Assembly (NCBI GenBank): GCA_900316115.1
Contig: ONBN01000006.1
Coordinates: forward strand, 1-64,000
Reading direction: 5' to 3'
Length of the DNA: 64,000 bases
Origin: an uncultured Eubacteriales bacterium
GTDB taxonomy: Bacteria > Bacillota > Clostridia > Lachnospirales > Lachnospiraceae
Numbering within the stretch: position 1 is the first letter of the stretch; every line of letters begins with the position of its first letter. A program made the position numbers and the translations under genes. Shown here one piece after another: positions 1 through 7,041 of the stretch. A model generated the notes under the pieces. That model was not told where the DNA came from. It ran no database searches and saw nothing but the letters and a program-made list of their open reading frames with translations.

Positions 1-361
1 CTTTGTATGCGGTAATCCCTGTTTATATTGTCTTGACAACTTTATTATACAGGTAAATCCACGTTGTTACAAAGTGGAGGTCATTACATATTGTCTAATT
101 ATAAGAAAGCACAGATATGTCATATTCAGAAGAACTGAAAGTATTTACATCAACACATACATATAAAAAGGAGATTGCAGGTGGAGGATTATATCCGGAC
201 AATCCGTAAGTTCCTTGAAAATATAAAGGAATAAAAGACTGAGATATTAATACTGCTTATCAGGATTTCGGGGTGTTTTTGGCATTTTTTGTGCAGGACA
301 TGCATATGATCAGAGTCAGAAGAATACAGCTGTAAAAAGAAGGACAGGGGCTGGATTTTTC
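1..361. other. Left-edge region with no convincing full-length gene
   Basis: Apart from the tiny reading frame at 181-234, I see no convincing gene here. The stretch is A/T-rich. A TTGACA box lies at 33-38, but no good -10 box sits 16-18 bases after it. The adjacent recombinase suggests this may be next to, or part of, the end of a mobile element. No attachment site could be recognised from one side only. Confidence 0.4.
181..234 (+). CDS. Tiny ORF (17 codons) with a strong ribosome-binding site; possible gene remnant
   Basis: A GTG start is preceded by AAAGGAG with a 7-base gap, as good an initiation signal as those of the core genes in this window. The frame encodes a short, charged, helical-looking peptide beginning MEDYIRTIRKF and stops at TAA after 17 residues. 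I do not recognise it. It could be the first codons of a gene cut by insertion of the neighbouring recombinase element, or a leader peptide. A chance frame also remains possible. Confidence 0.3.
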   Translation: MEDYIRTIRKFLENIKE

Positions 362-589
362 ATGTGTTGTGATCCTGAACATGTTTGCGAATATGTGCGT
401 ATAGAAAAAAACTCTGAATCCGGGATAAGGATATTCCTGGAATTTCCCAAACATACAGAGGCGGATGCGGCGGGAATCTTGCAGGAGGTAAGGAAAATCC
501 TTTCAGGAGCATTGAAAGAAAGGCTGGCCCAGTCAAAAGGCGGTTCAGTACATGAAGAAGGTACGGATACTGTTAAGGGTAAGTTCTAA
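362..589 (+). CDS. Small protein of unknown function upstream of the serine recombinase
   Basis: A 75-residue frame whose middle part (GIRIFLEFPKHTEADAAG, then a helical VRKILSGALKERL) has the hydrophobic/charged alternation of a folded protein. The last 38 bases overlap the start of the recombinase gene in another frame, which suggests translational coupling. The start is uncertain: the ATG at 362 has only a weak GGGG about 12 bases upstream, and an in-frame GTG lies further in. I recall similar small proteins next to recombinases in clostridial mobile elements but cannot assign a family or a function. Confidence 0.5.
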   Translation: MCCDPEHVCEYVRIEKNSESGIRIFLEFPKHTEADAAGILQEVRKILSGALKERLAQSKGGSVHEEGTDTVKGKF

Positions 590-2216
590 CCAGCAGCTGG
601 AGGCAGATGGAGACTTAAGTGTGCAAAGGCAGCTGGTGACAGAATATATTCAGGAACACCCGGATTGGCAGCTGGACAAAAAAGAGTATTTTGAAGGGAG
701 CAACAGCGGCTATAAGAATGCTGTTGCAGACCGGGATGTGCTGCAGGAAGCACTGGAGGATGCAATAAAAAAGGAATATGATATCTTGGTTGCATATAAG
801 GATGACCGGATAGGCCGTCGTATGTGGGAGATTGGCGCTTATGTGATGTCGCTGAAAAAGTATGGTGTTGATATTTATACAGTGAAGGATCATTGCATTT
901 CTCCGGAATCTGACGATATTATGGGGCAGATGATGCTGGCACTGCGTTATGGAAACGCACAGAAAAGCAGTTCAGATACCGGTATGCGGGTAAAAGATAC
1001 GGCCAAAAAGCTGGTGCAGCAGGGGAAATTTATGGGTGGAAAAGCACCCTACGGATACAAACTGGAACTGTCCGGAGAGATCAGTAAACATGGGCGTGCG
1101 CTGAAGCATCTTGTGATCTGTCAGGAGCGGTGTGAGGTGGTTAGGTTTATCTATGAACAGGCATTACAAAAAGAATATGGATCTGCAAAAATCGCAAAAA
1201 TCCTGAACAGCCATGAAAAATATAGACATATGGCTCCCAATGATGTATGGAAAGCCGGAACGATCACCAGTATCCTGACCAATCCCATATATGCGGGATA
1301 CACAGCATATAACAGGAGAACCAGGATTGATGGAAAATACCGCAGGATTGGAAGTGAGCATTGGATCCTTGCAGTTGAGCCTGACCCTGGGATCGCCATT
1401 GTTGACGCTGATGCCTGGAACAGGATCCAGTATATGCGGAAAAAAAGAGCGGGTGGAACTGCCGGGACAAAAGAGTGTAAGAAGTCAGATATTGTTGTTA
1501 TCCGAAATCATCCAGGTACATTAGCCCTTATAGATGTTCTGTATTGTGGTTATTGCGGACACAAAATGACAAATGGCAGCCGGTATAATTACTGGAAAAT
1601 AAAGCGTACCAAAGAACAGAGATCCAGCAAGATCGGATTTTACAAATGTCAGGAGAAAGAAAGCGGAGTGATCCATCCGGAAAAGGGAGCATACAGAGCA
1701 GACAAGATTGAACCAATTATTTTTAGAGTCATTTCTGAATACATAGTAAAGACTCAGAAAAACAAGGATGTGGCTGGAGAAATTGTATTTTATAAGCAGG
1801 CAGACAAGAACGCATTAAAAGAATTACTGGAAAAAGAAAGGCAGGAACTGACCAGAATCCAGAAGCGAATTGATGTGATGGAAGAATGTATTCCCAAGGC
1901 TATGACCGGGGAATATCCATTGTCCTTAGAGGAACTTATTTCTCTGATAGATAAGCAGAAACAGGCGCATATCAGGCAGCAAAAAATAATTAAGGAAAAG
2001 GAAATGATGCTTGAAAGCATGGACAGATCCGATTCTGAATGGAAATCTTCCATGGAAAATGTTCCTACGTGGCAGCAGGTATTTATGGATGCAGATCCTC
2101 ATACCAAAAGGATTCTGATCAATAAACTGGTAGAAAAAATCTACATAAAAGAGGACCAGGTCACAATACGGTTCCGCATCCCGTTGGAGGAATTGGGCAA
2201 TTTACAGGTTGTATAA
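552..2216 (+). CDS. Large serine recombinase (site-specific integrase/excisionase)
   Basis: A 554-residue protein with the architecture of large serine recombinases: an N-terminal resolvase domain (about 1-150), the Recombinase domain (about 165-285), a zinc-ribbon region with CGYCG near residue 333 and a further Cys near 365, and a coiled-coil C-terminal part (about 410-480). The nucleophile is the Ser in LLRVSSNQQ near residue 11, and the downstream DDRIGRR matches the conserved arginine region. These enzymes insert and remove prophages, ICEs or transposons at att sites through a 5'-phosphoserine intermediate. The start at 552 gives the family's typical MKK(V)R N-terminus. The gene overlaps the small ORF before it by 38 bases. 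No structural genes of an ICE or phage lie in the window, so it is either the edge of an element or a stranded integrase. Confidence 0.93.
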   Translation: MKKVRILLRVSSNQQLEADGDLSVQRQLVTEYIQEHPDWQLDKKEYFEGSNSGYKNAVADRDVLQEALEDAIKKEYDILVAYKDDRIGRRMWEIGAYVMSLKKYGVDIYTVKDHCISPESDDIMGQMMLALRYGNAQKSSSDTGMRVKDTAKKLVQQGKFMGGKAPYGYKLELSGEISKHGRALKHLVICQERCEVVRFIYEQALQKEYGSAKIAKILNSHEKYRHMAPNDVWKAGTITSILTNPIYAGYTAYNRRTRIDGKYRRIGSEHWILAVEPDPGIAIVDADAWNRIQYMRKKRAGGTAGTKECKKSDIVVIRNHPGTLALIDVLYCGYCGHKMTNGSRYNYWKIKRTKEQRSSKIGFYKCQEKESGVIHPEKGAYRADKIEPIIFRVISEYIVKTQKNKDVAGEIVFYKQADKNALKELLEKERQELTRIQKRIDVMEECIPKAMTGEYPLSLEELISLIDKQKQAHIRQQKIIKEKEMMLESMDRSDSEWKSSMENVPTWQQVFMDADPHTKRILINKLVEKIYIKEDQVTIRFRIPLEELGNLQVV

Positions 2217-2336
2217 CGAGATATGAGCAACAGTCTGAGAGCTTTTGTCAGCGCTTGCTATTTGTCTGGGCAGATGATAAAATCAAGTTATATTTATTTT
2301 TATCTACTACTTCAGACGGAAGGAGTGATTACAGAA

Positions 2337-4040
2337 ATGGGAGAACTGTTAAAGCTGCCTGTAGGGATTGATGATTTTGAAAAGATACGTAAAGAAAAGT
2401 TTTATTATGTGGATAAAACTCGGCTGATTGAACAGATACTTGAACAGTGGGGAGAAGTGAACCTGTTTACCAGACCGCGCCGTTTTGGAAAAACATTGAA
2501 TATGAGCATGCTCCAGCATTTTTTTGAAATCGGAGCTGATAAAGCTTTGTTTGATGGGCTTTATATTTCAGGAAAATCAAATCTCTGTGAAGAATATATG
2601 GGGCGGTTTCCGGTAATATTTCTGTCGCTCAAAGAAGTGGACGGACTTACTTTTGTAAGTGCTAGATATCGTTTGACTGAATTAGTGGGTATGGAAGCAG
2701 AGCGTTTTTCTTTCCTGGCAGAGAGTGACAAACTTTCAGAAAATGAAAAAGAAAAGTACAGGACATTGATCAGGCTGTGCGATGGAAAATATTCCATGGA
2801 CGAGGAATTACTGAAATCTTCTCTGAAAATATTATCTCAGCTTTTATATAAGTACTATGAAAAGAAAACCATTATTTTAATAGACGAATATGATGTCCCA
2901 TTGGATAAAGCCTTCCAGCATAATTATTACAAAGAAATGGTGTCATTGATTCGGGGATTATTTGGGCAGGCCCTTAAGACGAATAATGCCCTGCAGTTTG
3001 CCGTTTTAACAGGATGTCTCAGGGTTTTTAAAGAAAATATTTTTACAGGACTGACTAATTTTAAAGTATTTTCTATTACAGATTCTCATTTTGATGAACC
3101 GTTTGGATTTACTGATGAAGAGGTTATCAGGCTTTTGCAAGATTATCATCTGGACGACCATCAGGCTGAGACAAAGGAGTGGTATGGTGGATATCATTTC
3201 GGAAATACGGATGTTTATTGTCCTTGGGATGTGATCAATCATGCAGACCGACTTTTTGGGGAGCCAGGTGCAGAACCGCAGTTATACTGGATCAATACCA
3301 GTGGTAATGACCTTGTAAAAAGATTTATTGCCAAAGCGGATAAAACTACTAGGAATGAGATTGAGCGTCTGATTACCGGGGAGTCTATTGAAAAAGCTGT
3401 CCGCACAGAACTGACTTATGATGAGATTGACAACAGCATAGATAATCTTTGGAGCATTTTGTTTACAACTGGTTATCTTACGCAGAAGGGAAAGTCAGAG
3501 AAGGATGTTTATCATCTGATTATTCCAAACAAAGAGGTACGGGATGTTTATATCTTTCAGATCAGGGAGTGGTTTAAAAATACAGTTCTCCATGATACGG
3601 AACCGGTGAGAGAGCTTTTGCAGGCATTTGAAAACGGAGATGCCGGAATTATTGAGAAACAGCTTACCAGAATTCTTGGGAACACAATCAGCATTTTTGA
3701 TACAAAGGCTCGGAGTGAAGAGAAAGAAATTTTTTATCACGGAATGCTTCTGGGACTATTAAGGTGTGAATCAAACTGGCTGATCCAGTCAAATATAGAG
3801 TCAGGGGATGGGCTTGTAGATATATTGATTGAGCCGGAAAATCCTGATGCAGGGATGATTATTGAGTTAAAGTATGCACAGACATTTGATGGTATGGAAA
3901 AAGCATGTGAAAGGGCAATGAGTCAGATACGGGAGCGACGTTATGATGAACGTCTTCGTAATGAGGACAGAAATAATATACTGGCATATGGGATTGCTTT
4001 CTGTAAAAAGAAATGTAAAGTGACTGTTGAAAGAATGTAA
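2337..4040 (+). CDS. AAA-ATPase-like protein with C-terminal PD-(D/E)XK nuclease-type domain
   Basis: A 567-residue protein of the family common in Clostridia and Bacteroidetes (AAA-ATPase_like joined to PDDEXK_9). The start LPVGIDDFEKIRKE...YYVDKT is diagnostic. RPRRFGKT (about 46-53) is the Walker A-like loop and IILIDEYD (about 178) is Walker B. Near the C-terminus DILIEPE...MIIELKYA (about 495-512) supplies the D...ExK pattern of a PD-(D/E)XK nuclease. The ATG at 2337 is chosen over an upstream in-frame start at 2223 because GGAAGGAG lies just ahead of it and the conserved family start begins there. The role is unknown; a link to mobile elements or defence is often suggested. The gene is intact and stands alone after the recombinase. 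Confidence 0.85.
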   Translation: MGELLKLPVGIDDFEKIRKEKFYYVDKTRLIEQILEQWGEVNLFTRPRRFGKTLNMSMLQHFFEIGADKALFDGLYISGKSNLCEEYMGRFPVIFLSLKEVDGLTFVSARYRLTELVGMEAERFSFLAESDKLSENEKEKYRTLIRLCDGKYSMDEELLKSSLKILSQLLYKYYEKKTIILIDEYDVPLDKAFQHNYYKEMVSLIRGLFGQALKTNNALQFAVLTGCLRVFKENIFTGLTNFKVFSITDSHFDEPFGFTDEEVIRLLQDYHLDDHQAETKEWYGGYHFGNTDVYCPWDVINHADRLFGEPGAEPQLYWINTSGNDLVKRFIAKADKTTRNEIERLITGESIEKAVRTELTYDEIDNSIDNLWSILFTTGYLTQKGKSEKDVYHLIIPNKEVRDVYIFQIREWFKNTVLHDTEPVRELLQAFENGDAGIIEKQLTRILGNTISIFDTKARSEEKEIFYHGMLLGLLRCESNWLIQSNIESGDGLVDILIEPENPDAGMIIELKYAQTFDGMEKACERAMSQIRERRYDERLRNEDRNNILAYGIAFCKKKCKVTVERM

Positions 4041-4096
4041 AGAATAAATTTTCTTGTAACAGTGATTTTGAGAAAATGGAGAAGAGAGACTATGAG

Positions 4097-4122
4097 TTGA
4101 GGGGGCTTGTCGGCCCCCTCAA
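4097..4122. terminator. Hairpin between convergent genes
   Basis: TTGAGGGGGC and GCCCCCTCAA form a perfect 10-bp stem around a TTGTCG loop. It lies between the stop of the AAA-ATPase gene and the stop of the convergent HEPN gene, so it can serve both strands. T-tracts are short on either side. Confidence 0.6.
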
Positions 4123-4123
4123 T

Positions 4124-4534
4124 TTATGCCCAGTCGTTTTGGACTTCATTTAATTTGTCATTAAGTAACTTTTCAAGATTAGTAAAAGCAGGCAGGAAAC
4201 TGTTACGTATAAGGAGAATCATTTCATCAACTTCCTCTTCGTTATATATATGGACAGATGTGTTCCGTTTTTTTAACATGAGTATCCATACTGCTGAGTC
4301 GTTCAAAAAACCGATCTTATAAGCGAGTTGCAAAATTTCACGTGGAGATCCGGTAGCTGCGCCTTCTACACCATGCATTTTCATTACTTCCTGCAAAGCT
4401 TTCCAGGCCAGTTCAAAAGTAAGGTTGAACTGACCAATAATACCTGTTCTGTAGATATCGTTTGTTTCTGCAAGCTTAAAATCAGCATTTTTCAGTATAG
4501 ACAGGCAGTTTGAAAAATTATCAAGCTTTTTCAT
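4124..4534 (-). CDS. hepT: HepT-type HEPN toxin (HI0074 family, nucleotidyltransferase substrate-binding)
   Basis: A 136-residue, all-helical protein of the HI0074/NTase_sub_bind family. The HEPN RNase motif RX4HXY is present as RNTSVHIY (R90, H95, Y97). HepT toxins of HEPN/MNT pairs are RNases, and the partner MntA neutralises them by adding AMP to the tyrosine of this motif. The start overlaps the end of mntA by 14 bases, so the two are translationally coupled with the antitoxin made first. The same order is seen in Haemophilus HI0073-HI0074. Motifs are seen directly; toxicity is inferred from the family. Confidence 0.85.
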   Translation of the reverse strand: MKKLDNFSNCLSILKNADFKLAETNDIYRTGIIGQFNLTFELAWKALQEVMKMHGVEGAATGSPREILQLAYKIGFLNDSAVWILMLKKRNTSVHIYNEEEVDEMILLIRNSFLPAFTNLEKLLNDKLNEVQNDWA

Positions 4535-4811
4535 AAATTACAACACCATCCTTTTTAATTTCTTTATTTAGTTCATCTGAAATTGGCAAATCTGCCTGTA
4601 CAATATCAAACATTAAAAGAGAATTGATTTTTTCTTTTACATCCCAATAAAAGCTGTCAAAATCTCCACCGTATACCGCGATATCTATATCGCTTCTTTC
4701 TGTGTTCGTGCCTCTTGCACGGGAACCAAATAATATAAGTTTGGTGACGGAATATTTTCGGGCATAAAAAGAAAGCTCTCTTAAAACCCGATCCGGAAGA
4801 TCATATTCCAT
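4521..4811 (-). CDS. mntA: MntA-type minimal nucleotidyltransferase antitoxin
   Basis: A 96-residue MNT-fold protein. The signature GSX10DXD is exact: G29-S30, then ten residues, then D41-I-D43, preceded by the usual LILFGSRARG strand-turn. Family members use ATP to AMPylate the partner HEPN toxin. GGAGG precedes the ATG at a good distance. The gene is first in a two-gene operon with hepT and has its own promoter just upstream. Both catalytic aspartates are intact, so there is no sign of decay. Confidence 0.87.
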   Translation of the reverse strand: MEYDLPDRVLRELSFYARKYSVTKLILFGSRARGTNTERSDIDIAVYGGDFDSFYWDVKEKINSLLMFDIVQADLPISDELNKEIKKDGVVIYEKA

Positions 4812-4868
4812 TTTCAGTGACCTCCATGCCTGATATAGAATAAGAAATTGTAGTCAGGAATTTTCTAT

Positions 4869-4897
4869 AGAATAGCATATTTGAAAATAATTAACAA
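4869..4897 (-). promoter_or_regulatory. Promoter of mntA-hepT
   Basis: Read on the minus strand: TTGTTA, a 17-base spacer, TATTCT. It lies about 60 bases ahead of the mntA start. Confidence 0.5.
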
Positions 4898-4940
4898 GCA
4901 TGGTAATCCAATCCCGGATTTGGCAATGTTTATTTTACTG

Positions 4941-5567
4941 TATCGTGCCAATCCTGAATGACTATATAACAGGTGGTACCGGAATAAAGGCTATGATTTT
5001 ACGATTACTTCATCTACTGCGTATGATCACAAATGGATCCGGGGACGGAATATTTTTGACTCTATTGACCGGATCGTGGATGAACTTTTTGAAAACTATC
5101 TTTCCAGACCAAATGTGCGCCAGCCGATCCTGACACAGTACTGTGACGGTCAGAAGGTTCAGTGCCAGAGCCGTGGGTGGATGACCCAATGGGGAAGCAA
5201 AGCCCTGGGGGACAGAGGATATTCTGCTATAGAAATCCTCAGATATTATTATGGGAATGATATGTATATCAATGTGGCTGAAGAAATCTCAGGAGTTCCT
5301 GCATCATGGCCAGGGTATGATCTGGACATCGGTGCATCTGGAAGTAAGGTGCTGCAGATCCAGGAGCAGTTAAATGCCATCAGTCAGGCATACCCGGCAC
5401 TTCCAAAGGTAAATGAGGATGGGATTTATGGAACGCTTACGAAGGCTTCTGTACGGAAGTTTCAGAACATTTTTGATCTTCCGGAAACCGGGATCGTGGA
5501 CTACAGTACCTGGTACAAAATCCAGGAAATTTATGTAGGTGTCACCCGGATCGCAGAACTTCAGTAA
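4941..5567 (+). pseudogene. Truncated peptidoglycan-binding-domain protein
   Basis: The frame from 4962 to 5567 reads as the C-terminal ~200 residues of a spore/cell-wall associated protein widespread in Lachnospiraceae: WYRNKGYDFTITSSTAYDHK, then GRNIFDSIDRIVDELFENYL, then a peptidoglycan-binding domain (IGASGSKVLQIQEQLNAI ... GIYGTLTKASVRKFQ ... TGIVDYSTWYKIQEI). Upstream, the same frame continues as YRANPE and then hits TGA at 4959-4961. The several hundred N-terminal residues normal for the family are absent, replaced by the mntA promoter region. A GTG at 5076 could start a 163-residue product, but no good ribosome-binding site precedes it. I read this as a decayed remnant. Confidence 0.75.
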
Positions 5568-5689
5568 GCAGAAAATCCACAAGGGTGTATAAATAAAGCC
5601 ACAAATAATAAATATGTATGTTTTATATTTTTATTGCTGAAAAATAGTGGTACAATAAACGCAAAACATAAAAGAATCTGAGGGCACAA

Positions 5690-6739
5690 ATGAAGAAAAA
5701 ACTGAGAAATGGGTTATTGATATTTATGTTCTTTCTGTTCATTCCGAAAATGGTATGGGCAGGGGATATGCAGGTACATTTCCTGGATGTAGGACAGGGG
5801 CTTTCCATACTGGTGCAGTCAGAGGGCGAGAATCTTCTTTATGATGGCGGTGGCAGGGATGCATCCAGTTATGTGGTTTCTTATCTGCAAAATCAGGGCG
5901 TGCAGGATTTGGATTATATGATCGCTTCCCATTATGATGCAGATCATATCAGCGGTTTGGTAGGCTGTCTTAGCAGCTTTCAGGTGGAAAATCTGACAGG
6001 TCCGGATTATGCACATGATTCCCAGCTGTATGCTTCTTTTATGGATAAAGCAAAACAGCAGGGACTGGATGTGCAGCATCCGTTAGTAGGGGATGTGTAT
6101 CCTGTTGGCAGTGGGACTTTTACTGTACTCGCACCTCAGACGGCCAGTGATCAGGACAGCAATAACAGCTCTGTGGTGATCCGGGTAGATAATGGAGAGG
6201 ACAGCTTTTTATTTACAGGAGATGCAGAACACAGCAGTGAGGAACAGATGGTAGCTGCCGGGCTTAACCTGGAATGCACGGTGCTGCAGGTGGGCCATCA
6301 TGGTTCAGCCAGTTCCACCAGCTGGGATCTTCTCCAGGCAGCAGTACCTGAATATGCAGTAGTCAGCTGCGGCAGCGGTAACAGCTACGGCCATCCGGAC
6401 GCAGATACCATGGAAAAGCTGCAGTCCATGGGGATTCATGTGCTCCGCACAGACAAACAGGGGACTGTGACGGCATATTCTGGAGGAAATGGGATCACCT
6501 GGGATGTATCACCTTGTGACGATTACACACCAGGGAATCCGGATGACACTGGAACACTTGCAGGAGAGACAGACACCAGTCAGGATTCTGGCACAGAGCA
6601 GCAGGTCTGGATCTCAGCAACAGGGAGCAAGTATCACAGCAGGCCGGACTGCGGGAACATGAATCCGTCCAAGGCAGTGGAAATGCCGGTGGATCAGGCT
6701 GTGGCACAGGGGTACGAGGCATGTAAGAAGTGCTGGTAA
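5690..6739 (+). CDS. Secreted ComEC/Rec2-like metallo-beta-lactamase-fold protein
   Basis: A 349-residue protein with a signal peptide (hydrophobic run to about residue 24, ending VWA). The metallo-hydrolase domain begins MQVHFLDVGQGLSILVQ and carries the metal-binding signature SHYDADHISG (about residue 80), then LFTGDAE and VGHHGSASSTS. This matches the detached MBL domain of the DNA-uptake protein ComEC. Free-standing secreted versions are common in Firmicutes and are probably extracellular nucleases or phosphodiesterases; the substrate is unknown. A linker rich in D/T/G leads to a C-terminal module (about 305-349) with SKYHSRPDCGNM and CKKCW, resembling small Cys/His modules found at the ends of secreted nucleases. 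The gene stands alone with its own leader. Confidence 0.85.
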   Translation: MKKKLRNGLLIFMFFLFIPKMVWAGDMQVHFLDVGQGLSILVQSEGENLLYDGGGRDASSYVVSYLQNQGVQDLDYMIASHYDADHISGLVGCLSSFQVENLTGPDYAHDSQLYASFMDKAKQQGLDVQHPLVGDVYPVGSGTFTVLAPQTASDQDSNNSSVVIRVDNGEDSFLFTGDAEHSSEEQMVAAGLNLECTVLQVGHHGSASSTSWDLLQAAVPEYAVVSCGSGNSYGHPDADTMEKLQSMGIHVLRTDKQGTVTAYSGGNGITWDVSPCDDYTPGNPDDTGTLAGETDTSQDSGTEQQVWISATGSKYHSRPDCGNMNPSKAVEMPVDQAVAQGYEACKKCW

Positions 6740-6857
6740 TGTTATCTTGCGAGAGAACAGGTGAACAGCCTGACGAATTGAAAAAACTGCGGGAAATCAG
6801 CAAGTGAGTGTGGAAAAATTTGACTCATAATTTGGCGAAAAAATATTAAAAAACATC

Positions 6858-6886
6858 TTGACTTATAGAAAATGATTTGTTATAAT
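6858..6886 (+). promoter_or_regulatory. Strong promoter of the tRNA-Leu remnant
   Basis: TTGACT, 17 bases, TATAAT. It starts about 50 bases ahead of the tRNA-like sequence and has no protein gene to serve on this strand. Confidence 0.75.
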
Positions 6887-6934
6887 TCTATCTGTTGCGA
6901 GGGCGAAAGACAAAAAGCCCATGAAATGCAGCAT

Positions 6935-6999
6935 GCGGAAGTGTCGGAACTGGCAGACGAGCAAGACTAAGGATCTTGTAAGCATTGCGCTCTTCCGCA
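6935..6999 (+). pseudogene. tRNA-Leu(AAG) remnant lacking the T arm
   Basis: The sequence is identical to the intact tRNA-Leu on the minus strand at 11597-11681 from the acceptor 5' strand through the D arm, the anticodon arm (anticodon AAG at 6969-6971) and into the variable arm. Exactly 20 bases covering the rest of the variable arm and the whole T arm are missing, after which CTTCCGC closes the acceptor stem. Without a T arm it cannot be a normal cytosolic bacterial tRNA. It keeps a consensus promoter and a good terminator, so it is probably still transcribed. Confidence 0.85.
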
Positions 7000-7009
7000 T
7001 TAGAATTTG

Positions 7010-7041
7010 AGAAACCTTTCATCAGAGAGGTTTCTTTTTTT
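7010..7041 (+). terminator. Terminator after the tRNA-Leu remnant
   Basis: AGAAACCTTTC and GAGAGGTTTCT pair over 11 positions (one G-T) around ATCA, followed by seven T. The stem also encodes the last codons and stop of the convergent MATE gene. Confidence 0.85.

Noticed and set aside
33..59. Promoter at the left edge (TTGACA at 33-38)
   Set aside because: The best -10 candidate (TAAATC) is 15 bases away and poor; TTATAC is far too close.
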